DNA of 64,000 nt from Streptomyces carminius. Lineage in GTDB: Bacteria > Actinomycetota > Actinomycetes > Streptomycetales > Streptomycetaceae. Below are positions 49,582-56,648 of the stretch, piece by piece (position 1 is the first letter of the stretch; the number at the start of each line of letters is the position of its first letter). The position numbers and the translations under genes were made by a program. The notes beneath the pieces are model-generated. The model was not told where the DNA came from. It saw only the letters and a program-made list of their open reading frames with translations, and did no database searches. Where the stretch lies: NCBI RefSeq assembly GCF_002794255.1, contig NZ_PGGW01000057.1, forward strand, positions 126,656 through 190,655, written 5' to 3'.

Positions 49582-50835
49582 ATGCCTTCCGTCGATACCG
49601 GGGCGCCCGCCCGCACGGGTGCCTCTCCGCAGCGTCCCCCCGCTCCCCGGCGGGTCAGCCTGGCCCTGTTCGCCATGGGCCTGGCGACCTTCGCCCTGCT
49701 GTTCTCCACCCAGCCCCTGCTGCCCACCCTCTCCGCCGACCTCGGCGTGACACCGGGCCAGGCCAGCTGGACGGTTTCCGCCGCCACCATCGGTCTCGCG
49801 GTCGCCGTCCTGCCGCTGGCCACCCTCTCGGAGCGCTTCGGGCGGCGGACGCTGATGACGGGCTCCCTCGCGGTCGCGGTCGCGATCGCGCTGGTACTGC
49901 CGTTCGCGCCGAACCTGGAGACCCTGATCGCGCTGCGCGCGCTGCAGGGCGCGGCCATCGCGGGCATCCCGGCCGCGGCGACGGCGTATCTGGCGGACGA
50001 GCTGCACCCGCGGGCGCTGATCGGCGCCGTCGGACTGTTCGTGGCGGGCAACAGCGTCGGCGGGATGACCGGCCGCGTCCTCACCGGCTGGGTGGCCGAG
50101 GGCTGGGGCTGGCGCACGGGGCTGGCGGCGGTGGGCGTGCTGGCCCTGGTGTGCGCGGTCGTCTACCGGCTGCTGATCCCGAAGGCACGGAACTTCGTCC
50201 CGGCCTCGGCGCGTCCCGCCGAGATGCTGCGGGTGGTGCGCGGTCACCTGTCCGACGGACTGCTGGTGCGGCTGTACTCGCTGGGACTGCTGTTCATGAC
50301 GGTCTTCGGCGCCGTCTACACGGTGATCGGCTACCGGCTGGTGGCCGAGCCCTTCGGACTCTCCCAGGGCCTGGTCGGCTCGATCTTCGTGATCTACCTG
50401 GTCGGCACCGCCTCCTCGGCGGCGGCCGGCCGCCTGATCGGGCGGCTGGGCCGGCGCGGCGCGCTCTACCTGGCCATCGGCACGACGGCCACCGGCCTGC
50501 TGCTGACCCTGGGCACGGATCTGACGGCCGTCCTGCTGGGCCTGGTCCTGGTCACGGCGGGCTTCTTCGCCGGGCACGCGGTGGCGTCCAGCTCCGTGAG
50601 CCGCACCGCCACCACCGGCCGGGCGCAGGCCGCGGCGCTGTACCAGATGGCGTACTACCTGGGCAGCTCGCTGGGCGCCTCGCTGGGCGCGATCGCCTAC
50701 CACGCGGCGGGCTGGAGCGCGACGGTCGCCCTGACCCTGAGCGCGCTGGTGGCCGCCGCGGGGATCACCCTCTACGCCACCCGGCGCGCACTGGCCGCGC
50801 GCCGGACTTCCTCGCCGGTGGTGGCGCGGGGCTGA
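49582..50835 (+). CDS. MFS transporter (AraJ/YnfM-like drug or sugar exporter)
   Basis: A 417-residue major facilitator with 12 predicted helices, beginning VSLALFAMGLATFALLFSTQ. The loop 2-3 signature is LATLSERFGRRTLMTGSLAV; helix 5 contains AGNSVGGMTGRVLTGWVAEG; the second half repeats with GRLIGRLGRRGALYLAIGTT. The FSTQPLLPTLSADLGVTPGQ motif of helix 1 is typical of the YnfM/arabinose-efflux branch of proton-coupled exporters. Regulated probably by the divergent LysR protein. A 25-bp perfect hairpin starts 15 bp past the stop. Confidence 0.92.
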   Translation: MPSVDTGAPARTGASPQRPPAPRRVSLALFAMGLATFALLFSTQPLLPTLSADLGVTPGQASWTVSAATIGLAVAVLPLATLSERFGRRTLMTGSLAVAVAIALVLPFAPNLETLIALRALQGAAIAGIPAAATAYLADELHPRALIGAVGLFVAGNSVGGMTGRVLTGWVAEGWGWRTGLAAVGVLALVCAVVYRLLIPKARNFVPASARPAEMLRVVRGHLSDGLLVRLYSLGLLFMTVFGAVYTVIGYRLVAEPFGLSQGLVGSIFVIYLVGTASSAAAGRLIGRLGRRGALYLAIGTTATGLLLTLGTDLTAVLLGLVLVTAGFFAGHAVASSSVSRTATTGRAQAAALYQMAYYLGSSLGASLGAIAYHAAGWSATVALTLSALVAAAGITLYATRRALAARRTSSPVVARG

Positions 50836-50849
50836 GCGCGCCGGGTGGC

Positions 50850-50902
50850 CCGGTTGAGGGTCGGCCCACGCTCCGTCGGAGCGTGGGCCGACCCTCAACC
50901 GG
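50850..50902. terminator. 25-bp perfect-stem terminator shared by MFS and Uma2 genes
   Basis: 50850-50874 pairs with 50878-50902 without mismatch, loop GTC. The stop codon of the convergent Uma2 gene (50895-50897) lies inside the right arm. Confidence 0.88.
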
Positions 50903-51488
50903 CGGGGAAGATGCCCGTGTCGACCGCGAAGTCGAAGGGAGCGGGGAGGTGGACCTTGTCCCCGAACTTGCCGGAGTGCAGCACCCGGTAGACGTCACCC
51001 TTCGGCTCCCCGTACAGCGTCACGGTCGGGCCGCCCGGGGCCCAGCGGTCGACGAGGAGGTACAGCGGCACCCCGGCCCGGGCGTACCCGGCGGGCTTGC
51101 TGAGCCGGTCGTGACGGGCGTTGGACGGGGAGGTGATCTCCACGACGAGTTCCGCCTCACCGGCCGGCACGGACGAGCCGGGCGCCGTCTCCAGCACGGC
51201 TTCCGACATGACCACCAGATCGGGGATGTAGATGCCGCCACGGGACGGAACGGAGACGCCCTGGGTCTGGTAGACGTACCAGTCCTCCGGAATCGACCTG
51301 TCCAGCACACGCTGCAGCCTTGCGGCGATGATGTTGTGCTCACTGGCAGGCGGTGGTGACACGGTGATGATCCCATCGATGATCTCCACCTTGCAGCCCT
51401 CGGGCCAGTCCGTCTCCTCCCAGAGCCGGACCAGGTCGTCCCAGTCCCAGGCGTGCCCCGGCCCCGGATCGACGGTGAGTGCGCTCAT
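50895..51488 (-). CDS. Uma2-family PD-(D/E)XK nuclease-fold protein (copy 1)
   Basis: A 197-residue Uma2 protein. The nuclease-like core has DLVRLWEETDWPEGCKVEII, DGIITVSPPPASEHNIIAAR, the metal-binding Asp in GGIYIPDLVVMSEAVLETAP and the Glu-Val-x-Ser strand AELVVEITSPSNARHDRLSK, then YARAGVPLYLLVDRWAPGGP. Uma2 (DUF820) proteins are expanded in cyanobacteria and actinomycetes; a restriction-like or transposon-related nuclease role is assumed but unproven. A related copy lies 98 bp upstream on the same strand. The 3' end is inside a terminator hairpin. Confidence 0.9.
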   Translation of the reverse strand: MSALTVDPGPGHAWDWDDLVRLWEETDWPEGCKVEIIDGIITVSPPPASEHNIIAARLQRVLDRSIPEDWYVYQTQGVSVPSRGGIYIPDLVVMSEAVLETAPGSSVPAGEAELVVEITSPSNARHDRLSKPAGYARAGVPLYLLVDRWAPGGPTVTLYGEPKGDVYRVLHSGKFGDKVHLPAPFDFAVDTGIFPAG

Positions 51489-51586
51489 GGCGGTCTCCTC
51501 TATCGGTACGTCACCGATCCCAGCATGCCCAAAGGCACCCGCACAGGTCTACCGGCACCGTTCGCCCGAACGAGAAACACACCTGG

Positions 51587-52213
51587 TCAGCCGGTGGGGA
51601 AGGGGCTCGTGTCGAGGTTGAAACCGAAGGGTTCGGGGAGGGGGATCGCCTCCCCGAACCGCCCGCCCCGCAGGAGCCGGTAGGCGCCCTCCGCGGGCTC
51701 CCCGTACAGCAGGACGGTCGGGCCGCCGGGCGCCCATGCGTCGACCAGCAGGTACAGCGGCACCCCGGCCCGGGCGCAGCCGACGGCCTTGGCGCCCCGG
51801 TCGTGGCGGGCGTTCGACGGCGAGGTGACCTCCACGACGAGCCGGGCCCGTTCCGCGGGTACGAGGCCCCCCGCCCCGTCCGGCCCGGGCTCCGGCTCTG
51901 ACTGCGGCAGGACCAGCAGGTCGGGGACGTAGATGCCGCTCCGGTCCGGTACGGAGACGGCCTGCCTCCGGCGGACCGCCCATCCCTCGGGGACCGCCTC
52001 GCACAGCGACCGCCGCACCTCGTCCACGATGAGGTCGTGGGTGTCGGAGGCCGGGGGTGCCACGGCGACGACGCCGTCGACGATCTCCGCCCGGTAACCC
52101 TCGGGCCATTCCATCGCCGTCCAGAGCCGGACCGCGTAGTCCCACTCGCAGACGATCGGGTCATACGGGTCGCCCGGCGTGCACGGCTGGCACACGACAG
52201 CCGGTTCCCCCAT
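51587..52213 (-). CDS. Uma2-family PD-(D/E)XK nuclease-fold protein (copy 2)
   Basis: A 208-residue paralogue of the preceding Uma2 gene. ATG 52213 is used, with AAGGAG 8 nt upstream. Shared motifs: DYAVRLWTAMEWPEGYRAEI, DGVVAVAPPASDTHDLIVDE, SGIYVPDLLVLPQSEPEPGP, ARLVVEVTSPSNARHDRGAK, then CARAGVPLYLLVDAWAPGGP. The SPSNARHDR and GVPLYLLVD.WAPGGPTV segments are nearly the same in both copies, so a local duplication followed by divergence is likely. The metal-ligand residues are intact. The two genes may be one transcript. Confidence 0.9.
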   Translation of the reverse strand: MGEPAVVCQPCTPGDPYDPIVCEWDYAVRLWTAMEWPEGYRAEIVDGVVAVAPPASDTHDLIVDEVRRSLCEAVPEGWAVRRRQAVSVPDRSGIYVPDLLVLPQSEPEPGPDGAGGLVPAERARLVVEVTSPSNARHDRGAKAVGCARAGVPLYLLVDAWAPGGPTVLLYGEPAEGAYRLLRGGRFGEAIPLPEPFGFNLDTSPFPTG

Positions 52214-52335
52214 GGCGTTCACTCCTTCTCCACACCGGCGCACCTCCTCCGATCCCAGCGCACCGGTACGCCCGGAAGCGACCTGTTCGAAGCGCGTTCA
52301 CCCGAAAGGGGACATCCCGGCCGGGCCGGGTCCTT

Positions 52336-52680
52336 TCAGGCGGTGGTCCGGTCGGGCGCGGCGAGCCAGACGAGCCGTGCCGCGACGCCCTCCTTCTTCA
52401 CCCCGAACCACCGCACGGCCCGCTCGGGGGACGCGAGGCCGAATCGCCGGACTCCGTCGGTGCTGACCACCTCGGCGCTTCCGTCCTCGTACGCGACCCC
52501 CCACGCGGCGACGCACCCGTCCTGCTCCCCGTCACCCACCTCCCACGTCTGGACCACGGCGAACTGCCGGGGCGCGAGATCGAGGACCATGGCGCGCAGC
52601 TCCTGGTCGAAGTCGCCCGGGAACGGCGCGGGTCCGCCGTGCGGCGCGGCGCCGCTGTGCTGCGGGGGTACGTCGTTCAC
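52336..52680 (-). CDS. Hypothetical protein beside the WhiJ-like system
   Basis: A 114-residue acidic protein (FDQELRAMVLDLAPRQFAVV, QTWEVGDGEQDGCVAAWGVA, YEDGSAEVVSTDGVRRFGLA, WFGVKKEGVAARLVW) with a compact alpha/beta appearance. Small proteins of this type often lie divergently from WhiJ-like HTH genes in Streptomyces, as here, where the HTH gene begins 188 bp away. No family name is recognised. Possibly the third member of the HTH/DUF397 regulatory set. The ATG at 52680 is preceded by GGAGGA. Confidence 0.65.
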   Translation of the reverse strand: MNDVPPQHSGAAPHGGPAPFPGDFDQELRAMVLDLAPRQFAVVQTWEVGDGEQDGCVAAWGVAYEDGSAEVVSTDGVRRFGLASPERAVRWFGVKKEGVAARLVWLAAPDRTTA

Positions 52681-52867
52681 GAAGTCCTCCTACGAAAGAG
52701 CGAATTGGACGCGGTCGCATTGCCGCCGAGGAGCGGCACCTGAATCTTTGGCGTGTGCCACCGTAGCGAGACACATAGAATGCATTCCACCGCCAAGGAG
52801 GAATACATTTTCCAAACGCTCAACAGAGTGAAGATCGATTTTCGCGTTCGACTCAAGGAGAACGGCC

Positions 52868-53722
52868 ATGCCGCCGAGCAAGGTCCCGCCGACCATCCGG
52901 CAGCGACGCCTGGGCGCGGAGTTGCGTCGGCTACGGGAGCAGGCGGGGCTGTCGGCCACCCGGGCCGGCGAACTCCACGGCGCCACCCAGGCCCGGATCA
53001 GCAGCATCGAGTCCGGCGGCTACCCGGTGAGCGCGGAACGCGTGCGGGCCCTGGCCCACCTGTACTCGTGCACGGACCAGGCACTCATCGATGCCCTCAC
53101 GAACATGACCGGCGGGCGGACCCGGGGATGGTGGGAGGAGTACCGGGAAATCCTTCCTTCCGGGGCCCTCGACCTCGCCGAACTGGAGTATCACGCACAG
53201 GCCATACGCATCGCCTCCGCGATCCACCTTCCCGGGCTGCTGCAAACCGCAGAGCATGCCCGCGCTCTCTTCAGAGACGTGGTGCCCTCCCTGTCGCCGC
53301 CCGAGGTGGAACACATGGTGTCCCATCGGATCAAGCGACAGACCGTGCTCTACGGCGAGCGGCCGACTCCACTGACGGCGATCATCCATGAGGCGGCCTT
53401 GCGCATGGGGTTCGGTGGTTCGAAGGTCGCACGGGAGCAACTGGAGTATCTGCTTGCCGTAAGCACGCGGGAACACGTCTGCCTGAAGGTGATTCCGTTC
53501 GGCACCGGAAGCTACCCCAGCTCTGGTTCGGGGATTGTGTACTTCGTCGCCGGGGTTCCTCAGCTGGACACCGTCCAACTCGACACGGACACCCATTCCG
53601 AGTTCGTGACCGCTCAGCCCCAACTGATCAGGTACCAATCTGTACTGGACAAGTTGGAAGCCAGCGCCCTCGAACCGGCCGCGTCGCGTGACCTGGTGCT
53701 CAGTGTCATCCGAGAGATCTGA
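52868..53722 (+). CDS. WhiJ-like HTH regulator (XRE HTH + DUF5753)
   Basis: A 284-residue protein. N-terminal XRE helix-turn-helix (RRLGAELRRLREQAGLSATR then GATQARISSIESGGYPVSAE), and C-terminal DUF5753 (about 100-280) with RGWWEEYREILPSGALDLAE, AIRIASAIHLPGLLQTAEHA, RIKRQTVLYGERPTPLTAII and VCLKVIPFGTGSYPSSGSGI. Such proteins pair with a small DUF397 protein, encoded 12 bp downstream here. Streptomyces carries dozens of these pairs, and WhiJ influences sporulation. ATG 52868 follows AAGGAGAAC. The upstream region is relatively AT-rich. Confidence 0.92.
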   Translation: MPPSKVPPTIRQRRLGAELRRLREQAGLSATRAGELHGATQARISSIESGGYPVSAERVRALAHLYSCTDQALIDALTNMTGGRTRGWWEEYREILPSGALDLAELEYHAQAIRIASAIHLPGLLQTAEHARALFRDVVPSLSPPEVEHMVSHRIKRQTVLYGERPTPLTAIIHEAALRMGFGGSKVAREQLEYLLAVSTREHVCLKVIPFGTGSYPSSGSGIVYFVAGVPQLDTVQLDTDTHSEFVTAQPQLIRYQSVLDKLEASALEPAASRDLVLSVIREI

Positions 53723-53734
53723 GAAGGAGCGAAT

Positions 53735-53935
53735 GTGACTGTCCCCGCTTGGCAGAAGTCCTCGTACAGCGGCACCGCCGCCAACTGCATCTACATCGCC
53801 GCGGGCGACCGCCGCACGGTCAGGATGCGCGAGAGCGACGATCCGAGCACCGTCCTCACCACCACGCCCGAGAAGCTGGCGGCCTTCATACGCGGCGTGA
53901 AGGCAGGCGAGTTCGACCACCTCACCGAGGGCTGA
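53735..53935 (+). CDS. DUF397 domain protein
   Basis: A 66-residue DUF397 protein (WQKSSYSGTAANCIYIAAGD, VRMRESDDPSTVLTTTPEKL, AAFIRGVKAGEFDHL), the BldB-like partner of the WhiJ-type regulator ending 12 bp upstream. The WxKSSYSG.....C.E/Y opening is diagnostic. GTG 53735 follows GAAGGAG. DUF397 proteins are thought to bind and modulate their HTH partner. Confidence 0.93.
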   Translation: MTVPAWQKSSYSGTAANCIYIAAGDRRTVRMRESDDPSTVLTTTPEKLAAFIRGVKAGEFDHLTEG

Positions 53936-53990
53936 GCGCTTCACGGGCTCACGGTGCGGATGCGGTGCCGGGTGGGGTCGGGGCCAGTCC

Positions 53991-54095
53991 GGGGCGACCA
54001 TTCCGGACGGCATTATTTACGGCCGCTGACGTGTCACGTCTCCTGAGCCGCTCATCGGCCGCAAATAACGCTTGAGTGTCCGGAACGGCCGCCCC
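53991..54095 (-). repeat. 105-bp paired-stem hairpin element, copy A (inverted relative to copy B)
   Basis: The outer stem 53991-54008 pairs with 54078-54095 (16 of 18 positions). The inner stem 54010-54025 pairs with 54056-54071 (14 of 16), leaving a one-sided TTGAGT bulge and a 30-nt loop that contains GACGTG-T-CACGTC. It lies in the 319-bp non-coding gap 53936-54254; nothing else is recognisable there. Homology to copy B extends about 35 bp on each side. No ORF is inside. A MITE-like mobile element or structured RNA gene is suspected. Confidence 0.8.
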
Positions 54096-54254
54096 TCCCC
54101 GTCCCCTCCCGCCCGTCGCCCGGCTGCAAGCCGCCATCGGGCAAGCCATCACCACGTCCATCCGATGACAGGCAGGACGTCCTCCGGCACCGTCTCACCA
54201 CTGGATCCGTAAAAGTCGGAGCAGTTCACGTTCCCGGAGCACTACGGTTCACAC

Positions 54255-54782
54255 GTGGTTGTCTTTTCTTCCCTGGCCTCTCTCTCGTCGGTGGCGGCAG
54301 CCCCGGCCTGGGTCTCCTATACCGGTCTAGCTGCCGGTGGTGTGTCCGCCGCAGGCGTCTTCGGGAACTTCCTCTGGACCCAGCATCGCGAGCACCGGAA
54401 GCAACGCGAGCGGTACGCGGAACACGTCGCTGCTTGGACCGGCCCTCATGCACCTGAGAAGCCGCCCTCGGGCGATGAGTCCTGGGGCTATCGATTTCAC
54501 ACGGTTATCGTGAACAACGGCTCCGATCAACCGGTATACAACGTCGTCGTGTGCATACCGTCCCCAGATGCCGACCTGCTCCCCGGCGAGGAGCCTCTGT
54601 TGCTCCATGCCGTCGGACTGGTCCCACCGGGAGAGAGACGCGAGGAGGAGATCGGGGAGATCGGCCAGTTCCGTCCACAGTTCGCCGTGCTGCTGGAGGT
54701 GTACTTCACCGACGCCCAGCAGATCCAGTGGTACCGCGACACTCAGGGCAAGCTGCACCGCGACCGCTCTGCTCCGGCGTAG
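54255..54782 (+). CDS. Hypothetical membrane-anchored protein
   Basis: A 175-residue protein; GTG 54255. One N-terminal membrane segment (about 14-42, WVSYTGLAAGGVSAAGVFGN then FLWTQ) is followed by a basic coiled stretch (HREHRKQRERYAEHVAAWTG). A cytoplasmic beta-sandwich-like domain (YRFHTVIVNNGSDQPVYNVV, VCIPSPDADLLPGEEPLLLH, FRPQFAVLLEVYFTDAQQIQ, WYRDTQGKLHR) completes it. The VVNNGS..PVYNV pattern is common in actinobacterial hypothetical proteins. It stands alone next to hairpin element A. Function unknown. Confidence 0.7.
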   Translation: MVVFSSLASLSSVAAAPAWVSYTGLAAGGVSAAGVFGNFLWTQHREHRKQRERYAEHVAAWTGPHAPEKPPSGDESWGYRFHTVIVNNGSDQPVYNVVVCIPSPDADLLPGEEPLLLHAVGLVPPGERREEEIGEIGQFRPQFAVLLEVYFTDAQQIQWYRDTQGKLHRDRSAPA

Positions 54783-54935
54783 CCGCCGGTGACGAGCATC
54801 GAGACCACTACGCCGGAACTTACCGCCGCATCAACGCAACCGTTCACAGCAAGTATCCCGTGAGCACTCAGCCTGCGCATGAAGCGCAGCGAAGGAGATG
54901 GACAGGGGGCGTTGCGGCGTCGAAGGTCGGCGGAC

Positions 54936-55337
54936 TCAGGCAGGCAGCCTCATGTCGACGACGGCACTGATCTCGACGACCTGGCCGGGGAGGGTCAGCT
55001 CGGTGACGCCGAGGACGGTGCTGGCCGGACGGTGGTCGCCGAAGTACGCCAGGTTGCCCTCCGCCACCACCGCGGCGTTCCGCAGCAGGCCCACCACGTA
55101 CAGGGTCTGGGAGACGACCTGGTTCCGGGTGGCGCCGTAGTGGGCCAGGACCCTGTCGAGGTTGGCGTAGGTCTGTGCGAGCTGGGCGGTGAGGTCGCCC
55201 GCGTGGCGGAACTCGCCCGTCTCGTCGAACGAGAGCTGCCCGGAGACGTGGATCAGGTCACCGGATCTGATCGCCTGTACATAGCCGAAGTCACTCTCGG
55301 CCGGTATGCCGTACTGGAAGGCGTCGACGGTGGTCAT
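54936..55337 (-). CDS. RidA-family protein
   Basis: A 133-residue RidA/YjgF/Rid-family protein: DFGYVQAIRSGDLIHVSGQL, SFDETGEFRHAGDLTAQLAQ, TYANLDRVLAHYGATRNQVV and TVLGVTELTLPGQVVEISAV. Canonical RidA has an Arg-x-x-Glu at the end (about R105, E120) that hydrolyses enamine/imine intermediates. Here the region is less clear, so a divergent Rid subfamily is possible. It is divergent from the HxlR regulator, with 96 bp between starts, and is probably its target. Confidence 0.88.
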   Translation of the reverse strand: MTTVDAFQYGIPAESDFGYVQAIRSGDLIHVSGQLSFDETGEFRHAGDLTAQLAQTYANLDRVLAHYGATRNQVVSQTLYVVGLLRNAAVVAEGNLAYFGDHRPASTVLGVTELTLPGQVVEISAVVDMRLPA

Positions 55338-55433
55338 GGTGGCTCTCCTTCTACTCTCTTGTGGTTACTCAGGAACTGTAGGAGAGTTTGATCCGACCTG
55401 GAAGAACGCACTTTTCAGTGACTGGGGAACCAG

Positions 55434-55817
55434 ATGGTGACCAAGCAACAGCTCAAGGGCCTGCCCGAGGACGCCGACCTGCGGCGCGCGGACTCACTGG
55501 CACGGGAGATCTTCTCGGACGTCGCCAACAAGTGGGCGCTACTGATCATCGAGGCACTCGGCGAGCGCACTCTGCGCTTCAGCGAACTGCGCGACGAGGT
55601 CGAGGGCGTCAGCCACAAGATGCTCACCCAGAACCTGCGCATGCTGGAGCGCAACGGCCTGGTGAGCCGGAAGGTGCACCCCACCGTGCCGCCCCGGGTC
55701 GAGTACACCCTCACCGAGCCGGGCCGGGCCCTGCGCGCCACGGTCGACGCCATGTGCGACTGGACGCACCGGTACCTCGGCCACATCGAGAAAGCACGCG
55801 GCAGCTTCGGCGCCTGA
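55434..55817 (+). CDS. HxlR-family winged-helix regulator
   Basis: A 127-residue HxlR protein: REIFSDVANKWALLIIEALG, ERTLRFSELRDEVEGVSHKM, LTQNLRMLERNGLVSRKVHP and TVPPRVEYTLTEPGRALRAT. The usual N-terminal Cys of redox-sensing HxlR proteins (QCR-type) is absent, so a small-molecule or protein signal is more likely. It presumably controls the divergent ridA-like gene. ATG 55434. Confidence 0.9.
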   Translation: MVTKQQLKGLPEDADLRRADSLAREIFSDVANKWALLIIEALGERTLRFSELRDEVEGVSHKMLTQNLRMLERNGLVSRKVHPTVPPRVEYTLTEPGRALRATVDAMCDWTHRYLGHIEKARGSFGA

Positions 55818-55856
55818 CCGCCCTCACGGGCCTCCTGATGCCGGGAGGCCGCGGAG

Positions 55857-56085
55857 TCAAGGCGGGCCCTTCTCCGTGCGCTGCTGCTGTTTCCCGGTGT
55901 CTGGTCCGGTTCCCCCGCGGGTGTCGCAGGAGGGGCGGATCCGGTTTCCCGGGTTCCGCGTGTTCCAGTAGCCGATGACCGCCAGGCGCTGACCGGCGAG
56001 AGTCACGACGTCTCCGGGGGACGCCGGGGCGAAGACGTCGACTGTCGCAGGAACTCCGCTCTGCGCCTCCGGGGAGAGGAGACAG
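55857..56085 (-). pseudogene. Protein-like remnant in the gap after hxlR
   Basis: Reading the minus strand, this stretch gives SPEAQSGVPATVDVFAPASP, then GDVVTLAGQRLAVIGYWNTR and a stop at 55857-55859. It has no start codon with a ribosome-binding site and is open upstream only for a short way. I think it is the 3' end of a lost gene. The rest of the 327-bp gap 55818-56144 shows nothing. Confidence 0.3.
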
Positions 56086-56144
56086 GCCTGTCGGTCGCTG
56101 CTTCGGTGCGGCGGTGCTCGACGGGTCGGAGTCCTCCCCGCACG

Positions 56145-56648
56145 TCACGGGGCGGAGGCCCGTTTGGCGGTGTCCCGCCGGGTGATGGCCTCGGCCACCT
56201 GCTCGACGGCGGTACGCAGGAGCGTGCCGTAGGCGTCCCGGGAGAGGTGCGGGGTGTACTCCCCGGCCGCGTCGATGTGCTCGGCGGCGGCGTCGAACGA
56301 TCCGAGACGACGGTAGTCGTCGGCGAGGTTGAGGTGCAGGGACGGGTAGAAGCCCGCGACACTCAGGTCGGCGTGGTGTTCCTGGACGCGCTGCTCGGTC
56401 ATGGCGTCGGCGGCGTCCAGTGCCCGGATGTCCCAGGCCAGGGCCTGGGCGGGATCCTCGTAGAGGTCCGCCAGGTGGTGCGCGAGGGTGCAGCGGTGCA
56501 GCGGGTCGCCGGTGACACCGGTCGCGGACCACAGGTCCAGGAGTTTCCGGCGGGCGGAGGGGGTGTCGCCGGTCCTTCCTTCGGCGACGGCTCGGGCGAT
56601 GGCTTCCATGGTCGGGCTGGGAGTGGCGGTCATGGCGGGGGTCCTCAT
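56145..56648 (-). CDS. TPR-like helical protein coupled to the MerR gene
   Basis: A 167-residue protein whose ATG (56648) overlaps the MerR-family stop as ATGA. It is all-helical with TPR-like pairs (RRKLLDLWSATGVTGDPLHR, CTLAHHLADLYEDPAQALAW, DIRALDAADAMTEQRVQEHH, LHLNLADDYRRLGSFDAAAE, HIDAAGEYTPHLSRDAYGTL). Similar proteins of unknown function occur widely in Streptomyces. Translational coupling suggests it works with the upstream regulator. An alternative start is ATG 56633. Confidence 0.75.
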   Translation of the reverse strand: MRTPAMTATPSPTMEAIARAVAEGRTGDTPSARRKLLDLWSATGVTGDPLHRCTLAHHLADLYEDPAQALAWDIRALDAADAMTEQRVQEHHADLSVAGFYPSLHLNLADDYRRLGSFDAAAEHIDAAGEYTPHLSRDAYGTLLRTAVEQVAEAITRRDTAKRASAP

